Below are positions 8,196 to 16,477 of a stretch of DNA of 64,000 nucleotides, piece by piece. A program made the position numbers and the translations under genes. The notes beneath the pieces were generated by a model. It was given only the letters and a program-made list of their open reading frames with translations. It did not search any database and was not told the origin of the DNA. Every line of letters starts with the position of its first letter. Position 1 is the first letter of the stretch. Origin of the DNA: Thermococcus sp. 18S1 (lineage in GTDB: Archaea > Methanobacteriota_B > Thermococci > Thermococcales > Thermococcaceae); the NCBI RefSeq assembly GCF_012027645.1, contig NZ_SNUU01000001.1, positions 1,550,001 to 1,614,000 of the forward strand. Reading direction: 5' to 3'.

Positions 8196-8966
8196 ATGCC
8201 ACGGATACTCATCACGAACGACGATGGAATTTATTCGAAGGGCATCCGTGCCGCCGTTGAGGCCGTCCAAGACCTCGGCGAGGTGTATGTGGTTGCCCCG
8301 CTCTTCCAGAGGAGTGCCAGCGGCCGCGCTATGACCCTTCACAGGCCCCTTAGAGCAAAGCTTGTTGATGTTCCCGGCGCAAAGGTTGCCTACGGTCTCG
8401 ATGGAATGCCCGTGGACTGTGTAATCTTCGCCCTCGCGCGCTTCACCGACTTCGACCTCGCCATAAGCGGCATCAACCTCGGAGAAAACCTCAGCACCGA
8501 GATAACCGTCTCCGGAACCGCATCTGCTGCCATTGAGACCGCCACGCACGGTATTCCCAGCATAGCCGTGAGTCTCGAAGTCGACTGGAGAAAGACCCTC
8601 AGCGAGGGGGAGGGGATAGACTTCTCCGTTGCGTCGCATTTTCTGAGGAGGATAGCCAAGGCGGTCCTTGAACGGGGCTTTCCCAAAGGCGTTGACATGC
8701 TCAACGTGAACGTGCCCAGGGACGCCACGCCTGAGACGGAGATAGTGGTAACGAGACTCGCCAGGAGGAGGTACCGCCCGACCATAGAGGAGCGCATTGA
8801 CCCGAGGGGACATCCATACTACTGGATAGTCGGAAGGAAGTGTGAGAAGTTCGAGCCCGGGACGGACGCCTACGCCCTGAAGGTGGAGAGGAAGGTCAGC
8901 GTCACGCCGATAAACATAGACATGACCGCCAATATAAATCTAGAGGAGATCGAGAGGCTGTTTTAA
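8196..8966 (+). CDS. surE: 5'/3'-nucleotidase SurE
   Basis: A 256-residue SurE phosphatase. The metal-binding TNDDG motif is at residues 7-11, followed by YVVAP, the substrate loop SASGRA and SGINLGEN near residue 90. SurE removes phosphate from nucleoside monophosphates and is linked to nucleotide pool control and stress survival. A TATA-like TTTTTAAA sits about 25 nt before the ATG, so the leader is very short. Its stop shares TTAA with the stop of the convergent ftsY gene. Confidence 0.95.
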   Translation: MPRILITNDDGIYSKGIRAAVEAVQDLGEVYVVAPLFQRSASGRAMTLHRPLRAKLVDVPGAKVAYGLDGMPVDCVIFALARFTDFDLAISGINLGENLSTEITVSGTASAAIETATHGIPSIAVSLEVDWRKTLSEGEGIDFSVASHFLRRIAKAVLERGFPKGVDMLNVNVPRDATPETEIVVTRLARRRYRPTIEERIDPRGHPYYWIVGRKCEKFEPGTDAYALKVERKVSVTPINIDMTANINLEEIERLF

Positions 8967-9868
8967 GCCTCTCCAAAAATCCTCTCGACGAACCATTTCT
9001 CGTCGAATGGCCTTAGATCGTCGTAGCCCTGTCCAACGCCGACGAAGAGTATGGGAGCACCAATCGCGTGGCTTATGCTCAAGGCCGCACCGCCCCTCGC
9101 GTCCGCGTCGAGCTTGGTGAGGATTACCCCGTCTATCCTGACGGCCTCGTTGAACTGCTTTGCCTGCTCGACCACGGAGTTGCCGGCTAAACTGTCGCCG
9201 ACGAATATCACCAGGTCGGGCTTGGTTACGCGCGCTATCTTCTTCATCTCGTCCATGAGGTTTCTGTTCAGCTCGTTCCTTCCGGCGGTGTCTATGAGGA
9301 CGACATCAAGTCCCCGGGCCTTGGCGTGCTGAATCGCGTCGTAGGCAACCGCAGCCGGATCAGCACCGTAGGAGTGCTTGATGACCTTGACGCCAACGCG
9401 CTTCGCGTGCTCCTCAACCTGCTCTATCGCTCCAGCCCTGAAGGTGTCGCTCGCGGCTATGACAACGCTTAAACCGTTCTTCTTGAGCCAGTGGGCGAGC
9501 TTGGCTATGGTCGTTGTCTTTCCGGAGCCATTGAAGCCCACGAAGGCTATGATGAAGGGCTTCTCCTCTTTGGACTTTATCAGTTCGAGGAGGTCTATTT
9601 TCTTCTCGGGTGTCAGAACCTCAAGGACGGCCTCGCGGACGGCTTCCTCAACCAGTGCCTTTTTGTTGGTTCCTATCTTTACCTTCTGGCCGACGAGCTT
9701 CTCCTTTATCCTCTCCTTGAGCTCCTCGACGGTTTCGAGGGCGACGTCCGCCTCAAGGAGCTCTATCTCCAGGTCCCAAAGCGCGTTTTCTACGTCCTTC
9801 TCGCTTATTTCAGTCTGCGAAACCCTGTCCACGAATGAGCCTAACTTCTCCTTGAGCTTTCCCAGCAT
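8963..9868 (-). CDS. ftsY: Signal recognition particle receptor FtsY
   Basis: A 301-residue SRP GTPase. It has the helical N domain (about 1-85) followed by the NG GTPase domain: P-loop [27 protein letters not shown] and [10 protein letters not shown]. It receives SRP-ribosome complexes at the membrane. The acidic A domain of bacterial FtsY is absent, as is usual in archaea. ATG 9868 is selected for its GGTGGT site 4 nt upstream; the longer frame from 9901 lacks one. A TATA at 9901-9906 and a separate sRNA transcript lie directly upstream. Confidence 0.95.
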   Translation of the reverse strand: MLGKLKEKLGSFVDRVSQTEISEKDVENALWDLEIELLEADVALETVEELKERIKEKLVGQKVKIGTNKKALVEEAVREAVLEVLTPEKKIDLLELIKSKEEKPFIIAFVGFNGSGKTTTIAKLAHWLKKNGLSVVIAASDTFRAGAIEQVEEHAKRVGVKVIKHSYGADPAAVAYDAIQHAKARGLDVVLIDTAGRNELNRNLMDEMKKIARVTKPDLVIFVGDSLAGNSVVEQAKQFNEAVRIDGVILTKLDADARGGAALSISHAIGAPILFVGVGQGYDDLRPFDEKWFVERIFGEA

Positions 9869-9919
9869 CTTTACCACCTGATGAGCGAGCGACTTAAGCA
9901 TATATAATAATTATGAAGT

Positions 9920-9978
9920 GCCCTCGGCGATAGCTGGTGTCATCATACCTCAGACCCGAAGCCACTCGTCATCGGGCG
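9920..9978 (-). ncRNA. C/D box guide sRNA predicted to target 23S rRNA
   Basis: On the minus strand all elements of a double-guide archaeal C/D sRNA occur in order: C box ATGACGA (9966-9972), a 12-nt guide (9954-9965), D' CTGA (9950-9953), a 3-nt spacer, C' ATGATGA (9940-9946), a 12-nt guide (9928-9939) and D box CCGA (9924-9927). GCCC and GGGC flank the boxes as a terminal stem. A TATA (GGTTTATAAACC, 9997-10008) is about 25 nt before the expected 5' end. The D-side guide complements GATAGCTGGT and the D'-side guide ACCCGAAGCC; both resemble conserved 23S rRNA domain II sequences. The targets are recalled, not searched. Confidence 0.82.
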
Positions 9979-10020
9979 GGAGTGTCTCATCCCTGGGGTT
10001 TATAAACCGCACGTGCCCGT

Positions 10021-10476
10021 TCAGTACCTCCTGACGTAGGTTTTGCTCTCGACTATTCGTCCGTCCTCCAGACGCATCACATCGACCCTCTCGAACCCGA
10101 CGGTTTCCCTCTTGTATGCGATTAGGTAGTCAATGAAGTCTTTAATTCTGTAGCGCGTTATCGAATCCTTCACGTACTTGTGCTCGTACAGCAGAATGAG
10201 CTTGTCCCTGTGCTCTCCCAGCCACTCCCGGAGCTTTTCCCTCTCGGCCTTTGAGCGCGAGAGAGGGTTGATTATTAGATACACATCGAAGTCGTCGCTC
10301 TCAAACGGTGGGCCAATGTAGACGTCACCGTTCACCTGGAATGGAATGTATTCAGCAAGCACGCGCCTGCCGTCCTTGCTCCAGGCATTGATGTATATTT
10401 TCGCAAGTCTCTTCCCGTCTCCCGTTATTAAAACCGCTCCCGAGTTAAGTTCGGCTATTTTCTTCAGCATGGCCAT
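10021..10476 (-). CDS. Hypothetical protein
   Basis: About 151 residues, soluble, mixed alpha/beta, no recognised family. Visible features are an ITGDGKRLAK segment near the N-terminus, a hydrophobic VYLIINPLS strand and a C-terminal half rich in Lys, Arg and Tyr. The early part could suggest a nucleotide- or nucleic-acid-related fold, but no catalytic motif can be named. A TATA-like TTAAAAT at 10499-10505 places transcription start near 10477, so a leaderless ATG at 10476 is likely; ATG 10470 is an alternative. It is divergent from the BMP gene. Confidence 0.7.
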   Translation of the reverse strand: MAMLKKIAELNSGAVLITGDGKRLAKIYINAWSKDGRRVLAEYIPFQVNGDVYIGPPFESDDFDVYLIINPLSRSKAEREKLREWLGEHRDKLILLYEHKYVKDSITRYRIKDFIDYLIAYKRETVGFERVDVMRLEDGRIVESKTYVRRY

Positions 10477-10535
10477 CACAAAAAACTTTTATCAGGTGGT
10501 TAAAATTCTTTCCCAAATTTTCGGTTTTTCTGTGA

Positions 10536-10550
10536 CCGCAAACTATATAT
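10536..10550 (+). promoter_or_regulatory. BRE/TATA promoter of the BMP transporter operon
   Basis: CCGCAAA followed by CTATATAT is a good archaeal BRE/TATA. Transcription should begin near 10572, leaving a leader of about 20 nt that carries GGGGTG before ATG 10593. Confidence 0.7.
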
Positions 10551-10592
10551 TCCGTCTGGAGTTATACCTTTGAAAACTCGTGGGGTGTTAGC

Positions 10593-11822
10593 ATGAAGAA
10601 ATGGCTAAGCCTGTTTTTAATAGGCCTTATGGCCCTCAGCGTCGTGGCCAGTGGCTGTATATCCCCCGGTGGAGAGGAGTCCACTAAAGGCGCCATTGCC
10701 ATCGTCTATGACGTCGGCGGAAGGGGTGACCTGAGCTTCAACGACATGGCGTACCTCGGTGCCAGCAAGGCGGCTGAGGACTTCAACCTCGACCTCGTTG
10801 AGCTCCAGAGCAACAGCGAGGACGACTACGTTAAAAACCTCGAGACCCTTGCCGCCCAGAAGAAGTACCTCGTTATCATAGCCGTCGGCTTCATGATGAC
10901 CGATGCCGTTAAGCAGGTCGCGGACGAGTATCCCGACCAGAAGTTCGCCATCATCGATGGTTACATCCCTGACAAGGACAACGTCATGAGCATCCTCTTC
11001 AAGGAGAACGAGGGCTCGGCCCTTGCCGGTGCACTCGCTGGCCTCATAGCGGCCAACGACGGCAAGGACAAGGTCGGCATCGTTCTCGGAATGGAGATAC
11101 CTGTTCTCTACAAGTTCGAAGCCGGCTACCGCTTCGGTGTTAAGTGGGCCGAGGACTACTACAAGCAGAAGGAGGGCAAGGACGTTACCATAGACGTCCT
11201 CTACCAGTACACAGGAAGCTTCGGCGACGCCGCCAAGGGTAAGGCCGCGGCCAGGGCCCAGCTCGCCCAGGGTGCCTGGGTCATCTACCAGGTCGCCGGC
11301 GGAACCGGACTTGGTGTCTTTGACGCGGTTGGAGAGGTCCTCGACTCCCAGGGTAAGAAGATGGGTCCGCCGTTCGCCATCGGTGTTGACTCCGCCCAGG
11401 ACTGGATCAAGCCTGGCGTTATCATAGCCAGCATGATGAAGCGCGTTGACGTCGGTGTTTACACCGCGGTCAAGGATGCCGTTGAGGGCAACTTCAAGGG
11501 AGGAATAGTCGAGCTCGGCCTCAAGGAGGGCGGTGTTGGTCTCAGCACCGTTGACGACGTTATGGCCATGTTCGACTCCCTTCCGGAGGACACCCAGAAG
11601 CAGAAGCTCAAGGACCTCGGCTTCAACAGCAGGGACGAGCTGAAGCAGTACCTCGAGGACACCAGGAAGCAGGTTCCCGACTGGGTCTGGGACGCTGTCA
11701 AGGAGCTCCAGGGCAAGATCACCACCGGCGTGATCAAGGTTCCGGCTCCGATGGACAAGGACGGAATTGTAGAAGTTAGAAACGCCAAGACCTGGCAGGA
11801 AATGATGGAACTCGCCAAGTGA
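10593..11822 (+). CDS. BMP-family substrate-binding lipoprotein (nucleoside-type ABC importer)
   Basis: A 409-residue lipoprotein. The signal peptide ends in the lipobox-like VASGC with C22 as the likely lipidated residue. The mature part matches the basic membrane protein (PnrA/TmpC) family: YDVGGRGDLSFND, VGFMMTDAV and KENEGSALAGALAG. Characterised members bind purine nucleosides, so nucleoside uptake is the likely role. An insertion of about 60 residues near the C-terminus (PEDTQKQKLKDLG onward) is longer than in many bacterial members. It heads an operon with one ATPase and two permeases; a T-rich tract after it may let it be expressed above the rest. Confidence 0.9.
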   Translation: MKKWLSLFLIGLMALSVVASGCISPGGEESTKGAIAIVYDVGGRGDLSFNDMAYLGASKAAEDFNLDLVELQSNSEDDYVKNLETLAAQKKYLVIIAVGFMMTDAVKQVADEYPDQKFAIIDGYIPDKDNVMSILFKENEGSALAGALAGLIAANDGKDKVGIVLGMEIPVLYKFEAGYRFGVKWAEDYYKQKEGKDVTIDVLYQYTGSFGDAAKGKAAARAQLAQGAWVIYQVAGGTGLGVFDAVGEVLDSQGKKMGPPFAIGVDSAQDWIKPGVIIASMMKRVDVGVYTAVKDAVEGNFKGGIVELGLKEGGVGLSTVDDVMAMFDSLPEDTQKQKLKDLGFNSRDELKQYLEDTRKQVPDWVWDAVKELQGKITTGVIKVPAPMDKDGIVEVRNAKTWQEMMELAK

Positions 11823-11850
11823 CCCTTTAATTTTCTTTTCTCTACTTTCA
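11823..11850 (+). terminator. T-rich tract between binding protein and ATPase genes
   Basis: After the BMP stop codon come runs of T (CCTTTAATTTTCTTTTCTC). Such tracts terminate archaeal RNA polymerase, here probably partially, since the transporter genes continue on the same strand. Confidence 0.4.
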
Positions 11851-11864
11851 AAGGGGGTGCGGCA

Positions 11865-13403
11865 ATGGAGAGAACACCAATAATCGAGATGAAGGGAATC
11901 GTCAAGGTGTATCCGGATGGCACGAAGGCCCTCAAAGGTGTTGATCTCACGGTTAATAAAGGCGAGATTTTGGGTCTCCTCGGTGAGAACGGTGCTGGAA
12001 AGACCACCCTCATGAAGATCCTCTTCGGGATGCTCCATCCCACATCAGGTAAAATTCTCATCAGGGGCGAAGAGGTTCGCTTTAAGAGCCCCTCCGATGC
12101 CATCGCCCACGGCATCGGTATGGTTCACCAGCACTTCACGCTCGTTGAAGTTTTCGATGCCCTCCACAACATAATACTTGGAATGGAGGGCCACGGGGCG
12201 TTTTCAAAGATAGACGTCGACAGGGCAAGGGAAAGGCTCCAGAAGCTCATGGACGACCTGAACTTCCAGGTACCCCTTGAAATTCCCGTTGAGGACCTAC
12301 CCGTTGGTGTTCAGCAGAGGATAGAGATCCTCAAAATGCTCTACCGCGACGTTGATGTCCTCATCCTCGATGAGCCCACTGCGGTTCTCACGCCCATAGA
12401 GGTCGAGGAGCTCTTCCGCGTCCTGAGGCAGCTCAAGGCGGAGGGCAAGACCATCATCTTCATCAGCCACAAGCTCAACGAAGTCATGGATCTCACAGAC
12501 CGCGTCACCGTCATCAGGAAGGGAGAGGTTATAGGGACGGTCAACACGAGCGAGGCGACGCCTCAGCTCCTTGCCAAGATGATGGTTGGCAGGGACGTTG
12601 TCCTGAAGATAGAGAAGCCACCGAAGGAGCCCGGTGAGCCTATTCTCCGCGTCGAGAACCTCAAGGTGATGGGTGACCGTGGCGAGATTGCGGTCAACGG
12701 CCTTTCGTTCGATGTCCGCGCCGGCGAGATATTTGGAATAGCGGGCGTCGAAGGTAACGGCCAGACCGAGCTGATTGAGGCGATTTCCGGTCTCCGGAAG
12801 GTGGAGAGCGGCAGGATATACCTTCAGGGCAAGGACATCACAGGCAAGGGGCCAAGGGAGCTCTACGACCTTGGAATGGCCCACGTACCGGAGGATAGAA
12901 CCCATATGGGCCTCATCCTGGACATGACTGTGACCGAAAACTCCATCCTCGGTCTCCACTGGCACCCCAGGTTCCAGCGCTTCAAGGGAGTTATAAATTG
13001 GAACAAGGCTAGAGAACACGCCAGGTCGCTCATAGAGCAGTTTGACATCTCCGCCCCGGGTACTGAGGCACCGGTTAAGTCCCTCAGCGGTGGAAACCAG
13101 CAGAAGCTCATCGTTGCGAGGGAGGTCAGCAAAGAGCCCATATTCATCATCGCGGCCCAGCCGACGCGCGGTGTCGATGTCGCCTCGACGGAGTACATAA
13201 GGAACTACCTCGTCAAGCTCAGAAACGAGGGGAAGGCCGTCCTTCTGGTTTCGGCCGATCTGGATGAGGTTCTTCAGCTCAGCGACAGGATGGGAATCAT
13301 CTACGAGGGCGAGTTCATGGGTGTTGTGAAACCCGAGGAAGTGAACACGGAAGAGATAGGAATGATGATGGGAGGTATCCGCTATGAAGAAATCAGGAAG
13401 TGA
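11865..13403 (+). CDS. ABC importer ATPase, double-NBD (nucleoside/sugar type)
   Basis: A 512-residue RbsA-like protein with two fused nucleotide-binding domains. NBD1 has Walker A GENGAGKTT, a divergent signature around PVGVQQR and Walker B LILDEPT. NBD2 has a degenerate Walker A (GVEGNGQTE) but a clean signature LSGGNQQK. One intact and one degenerate site is the normal pattern of this subclass. It energises import with the two permeases that follow. GGGGTGCGGCA precedes the ATG. Confidence 0.92.
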   Translation: MERTPIIEMKGIVKVYPDGTKALKGVDLTVNKGEILGLLGENGAGKTTLMKILFGMLHPTSGKILIRGEEVRFKSPSDAIAHGIGMVHQHFTLVEVFDALHNIILGMEGHGAFSKIDVDRARERLQKLMDDLNFQVPLEIPVEDLPVGVQQRIEILKMLYRDVDVLILDEPTAVLTPIEVEELFRVLRQLKAEGKTIIFISHKLNEVMDLTDRVTVIRKGEVIGTVNTSEATPQLLAKMMVGRDVVLKIEKPPKEPGEPILRVENLKVMGDRGEIAVNGLSFDVRAGEIFGIAGVEGNGQTELIEAISGLRKVESGRIYLQGKDITGKGPRELYDLGMAHVPEDRTHMGLILDMTVTENSILGLHWHPRFQRFKGVINWNKAREHARSLIEQFDISAPGTEAPVKSLSGGNQQKLIVAREVSKEPIFIIAAQPTRGVDVASTEYIRNYLVKLRNEGKAVLLVSADLDEVLQLSDRMGIIYEGEFMGVVKPEEVNTEEIGMMMGGIRYEEIRK

Positions 13404-14433
13404 GTCCCTGAAGTCAATAAACCTCCGCCCCTTCGTTGAGAGCATCATAGCCATACTCGTAGGCTTCATCATCGGTGCAATAGTCCTCCTTGCCTTCGGA
13501 TACAACCCGTGGTCCGCGTACTACTGGCTCTTCCAGGGTGCCCTTGGATCCACTTACGGAATAGCGTCCACGCTCAAGTACGCGACCCCGATAATGCTCA
13601 CGGCGCTCACGTTCGCAATCGGCACGAGGACAGGAATCTTCAACATCGGTGCCGAGGGCTCATTCTACTTCGGCGCCATAGCCGCGGTGATATTCACCAA
13701 CATCTGGGATAACATGCTCTTTGGCCTTGCCATGGGCATGCTCCTCGGCGCCCTCTGGGCTCTCCCAGCGGCGGTGCTCAAGGTTTACCGCGGCGTCCAC
13801 GAGGTCATCTCGACAATCATGCTCAACTGGATTGGCTGGTTCTTCGTCCTCTGGCTCATAGTCGGCCCCTACGCCAACCCCAACGACCCCAACAAGACCA
13901 TCAGGATACCCGTTGATGCGAGGCTTCCCATCATCGGCTACGGACTTTCGATAGCGATAGTCATTGCAGTCATTGCCGCGGTGCTCACCTACTTCCTGCT
14001 CTGGCACACCACGATGGGATTCGGCATGCGCGCCAGCGGAATAAACCAGAAAGCCGCACGCTACGCGGGAATGAATCCGAAGATGGCGGTCATGTGGTCT
14101 TTCCTCATCGGTGGTCTCCTCAGCGGCCTCGGCGGTGCCATGAAGATCATGGGAGAGGGACCAGGCTACGCCATCAGCCAGGGCGGTGCGAACATCTACG
14201 GCTTCGGTTTCGACGGAATAGGCGTTGCCCTCGTCGGAAGGAACCACCCGCTGGGCATAATCCTGTCGGCAATATTCTTCGGAATGCTCCGCGCTGGAAC
14301 CGCCCTGATGCAGGCTCAGGCCCACGTCCCGCTGGAGATCATCAAGGTCATCCAGGGAATCATCGTCATAACCGTCGCCATTCCGAGCCTGTACGACCTG
14401 GTTAAGAAAGCAATCCACAGGGGGGCTGCCTGA
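13384..14433 (+). CDS. ABC importer permease (BMP/nucleoside type), subunit 1
   Basis: A 349-residue membrane protein with about 9-10 hydrophobic segments, of the branched-chain/ribose/nucleoside permease family. GIFNIGAEG near residue 80 and ASGINQKAARYAGMN near 220 are typical. It overlaps the ATPase gene by 20 nt and has its own GGAGGT site inside that gene. It should form a heterodimeric channel with the next gene product. Confidence 0.92.
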   Translation: MKKSGSESLKSINLRPFVESIIAILVGFIIGAIVLLAFGYNPWSAYYWLFQGALGSTYGIASTLKYATPIMLTALTFAIGTRTGIFNIGAEGSFYFGAIAAVIFTNIWDNMLFGLAMGMLLGALWALPAAVLKVYRGVHEVISTIMLNWIGWFFVLWLIVGPYANPNDPNKTIRIPVDARLPIIGYGLSIAIVIAVIAAVLTYFLLWHTTMGFGMRASGINQKAARYAGMNPKMAVMWSFLIGGLLSGLGGAMKIMGEGPGYAISQGGANIYGFGFDGIGVALVGRNHPLGIILSAIFFGMLRAGTALMQAQAHVPLEIIKVIQGIIVITVAIPSLYDLVKKAIHRGAA

Positions 14434-15326
14434 TGGACGTTGGATCCGTTCTCTCCATCCTGATAACCTCCCTAATGGCCATGGTGCCCATAGTGCTCAC
14501 GAGCGTTGGCGCCGCGTGGAGCGAGCGCGCCGGTGTGGTCAGCATCGGCTACGAGGGTGTCCTTCTGATGAGCGCCTTCTTCGGCGCGATATTCGCCGAA
14601 CTGACCAGTAACGCGGTGGTGGGACTGCTTGGCGGCGTTTTCATCGGAATACTCCTCGGAATGCTGCACGGTGCCCTCACCGTCTACCTCAAGGGAGACC
14701 ACGTTATCCCCGGTATAGGCATCAACCTGCTCGCCATGGGTGTCGTTCCCTTCGGTATCCTCGCCTACTGGGGAACCGCCGGCCAGCATCAGCTCCCGCG
14801 CGATGCCCAGATGTGGCACTGGAAGACACCCTACGGTGAGCTCAGTCCGATGGTTCTAGTGACCATCCTCATCGCGCTGGTCACATGGTGGGTGCTCTTC
14901 AAGACCCCGCTCGGCCTCCGCGTGCGCTCCGTCGGTGAGAACCCGGAGGCGGCCGATGCCCTGGGTATAAACGTCGAGAAGTACAGGTTCTGGTCAACGG
15001 TCTACGGACACGCCCTGGCCGGCCTCGGCGGTGCCTTCATGAGCGTTGACTGGCTCGGCCTCGTGCACAAGACCATGTCAGGAGGCAGGGGTTTCATAGC
15101 CCTCGCCAACATGGTCTTCAGTGGCTGGAACCCGCTCGTCTCCCTCATCGGCGGCTGGCTCTTCGGATTCTTCGACGCCCTTGCCGCGTGGCTCGCCCCG
15201 AAGCACATAATCCCAGGGCAGTTCATCCTCATGCTGCCCTACATAATGACCCTCATCATCGTGGCGGGCATCATCGGCAAGGCAAGGCCGCCGAAGTGGG
15301 ACGGAAGGCCCTACAAGAGGGAGTGA
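14433..15326 (+). CDS. ABC importer permease (BMP/nucleoside type), subunit 2
   Basis: A 297-residue membrane protein paralogous to subunit 1. Typical segments are AAWSERAGVVSIGYEG near residue 30 and SVGENPEAADALGIN near 165. The ATG shares one base with the preceding stop (TGATG), so translation is coupled. It closes the four-gene importer operon and is followed by a T-rich tract. Confidence 0.92.
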   Translation: MDVGSVLSILITSLMAMVPIVLTSVGAAWSERAGVVSIGYEGVLLMSAFFGAIFAELTSNAVVGLLGGVFIGILLGMLHGALTVYLKGDHVIPGIGINLLAMGVVPFGILAYWGTAGQHQLPRDAQMWHWKTPYGELSPMVLVTILIALVTWWVLFKTPLGLRVRSVGENPEAADALGINVEKYRFWSTVYGHALAGLGGAFMSVDWLGLVHKTMSGGRGFIALANMVFSGWNPLVSLIGGWLFGFFDALAAWLAPKHIIPGQFILMLPYIMTLIIVAGIIGKARPPKWDGRPYKRE

Positions 15327-15328
15327 CC

Positions 15329-15357
15329 TCATTTCTTTTCTCTGCTTTTTATTCCCT
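15329..15357 (+). terminator. T-rich terminator after the importer operon
   Basis: The sequence after the last permease stop is CATTTCTTTTCTCTGCTTTT, a pyrimidine/T tract typical of intrinsic termination in Thermococcales. It is not followed by another gene on this strand. Confidence 0.45.
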
Positions 15358-15396
15358 CAGATGGCAAAATAAGCCTAATGGAAAAAGAAGAGTGAA

Positions 15397-16386
15397 TCAT
15401 TTCTTGAGTATGACCCCGAGAGCGACGCCAAGGACGATGCCGACAACCAGGGAGATTGCCACGTACCTTCCCACGTCGTTCCTCTGGGCCGGCAAGATTT
15501 CTCCCGACCCGCCGCCGAGGGCCTTAACCACCGCCGCGCTGTTCTCGATTAGAACCTCCGTGTAAGGCCTGTCGCTCCAGAAGACCGTTATCTCGGCAAG
15601 CGGCTTCCCGCTCTTGGCGGCGAGCTCCTTCGCAGCATCCTTCATTTGGTCTGGGCTATCGAAGGCGTAGACCACGAGGTCGGTTCCTTCGGCGGTTCCG
15701 AGGAGCTCATCGATGCCTATGGCTGGAACCTCCTCCTCGGGCTTTATTGAGGCGACCGCCCTTATCCCGAGCCATTCAATGGCGTACTGGTCAGGTGGCA
15801 TCTGGATGACGGCGGTTTTATTGTCCCCAACCAGCGCTCTGTATGCCTCCACTATCGCCCCAACCCTGCTCTCGAAGTCCCGGTGCCTTGCCCTGTAAAG
15901 CTCGGCCTCCGCGGGATTGGCCCTCTCGAGCGCCTTCTCGGTCGCCCTCGATATGGCCAGGGCGTTGGCGGGGTCAAGCCAGACGCCGTGGGGGTTGTCC
16001 TTATCGTTGTACCAGCGTTCGGGGAGGTAGCGGAAGCCCTCGCGCTTGTAGTCATCGAGGAAGAGCGCCTCCCCCGTTATCGTCCCTTCCTCCTTCAGCT
16101 CGGCTATCTTCTTCTCCACGGGCAGATGGCCGCCGGTGGTTACTATCACGTCCGCTTTCCTCAGGAGTTCAATCTGGCTCGCGGTTAGCTGGTACTCGTG
16201 GGGGTCTGCACCGGGAGGAATTATGTAAACCACCTCCACGGAGTCCCCGAAGGCGTCCTGAACTATTGAGGCAACAGGGGCTATGCTGGTAACTACGAGG
16301 GGCCTCTCAGGGGAGGCTTCGGTGAAGGGGATAACCCCTGCCGCGGTTAGCAGGATGAGTGTGATAATCAATCCTCTCGCCCTCAT
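15397..16386 (-). CDS. Zinc/manganese-type solute-binding protein, membrane anchored
   Basis: A 329-residue protein of the ZnuA/TroA cluster A-1 family. It starts with a signal sequence (about 1-25) and contains the metal-site segments PGADPHEYQLT, TTGGHLPVEK and NPHGVWLDP. Unusually it ends in a hydrophobic segment (about 303-326) followed by LKK, which should anchor it to the membrane instead of a lipid. No ABC ATPase or permease for metals lies nearby, so partner genes must be elsewhere. It is divergently transcribed from a secreted zinc-protease-like gene. GGGTGA precedes the ATG. Confidence 0.85.
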   Translation of the reverse strand: MRARGLIITLILLTAAGVIPFTEASPERPLVVTSIAPVASIVQDAFGDSVEVVYIIPPGADPHEYQLTASQIELLRKADVIVTTGGHLPVEKKIAELKEEGTITGEALFLDDYKREGFRYLPERWYNDKDNPHGVWLDPANALAISRATEKALERANPAEAELYRARHRDFESRVGAIVEAYRALVGDNKTAVIQMPPDQYAIEWLGIRAVASIKPEEEVPAIGIDELLGTAEGTDLVVYAFDSPDQMKDAAKELAAKSGKPLAEITVFWSDRPYTEVLIENSAAVVKALGGGSGEILPAQRNDVGRYVAISLVVGIVLGVALGVILKK

Positions 16387-16477
16387 TTTCGGTCACCCTA
16401 ACTCTTTTTCTGAAATCGCTTTAAAAAGCCCTCGGAAGCTTTAAATACTCTCCTCCGAAATACCACCGGGTGTCGTG

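Noticed and set aside
8136-8813. Upstream extension of the RaSEA reading frame
   Set aside because: It runs antisense through surE, has no domain and a well-placed GGTGAGAGG-ATG exists at 8135.
10617-12038. 473-codon open frame antisense to the BMP gene
   Set aside because: Composition is typical of an antisense shadow in GC-rich coding DNA, and the sense strand has a clear lipoprotein gene.
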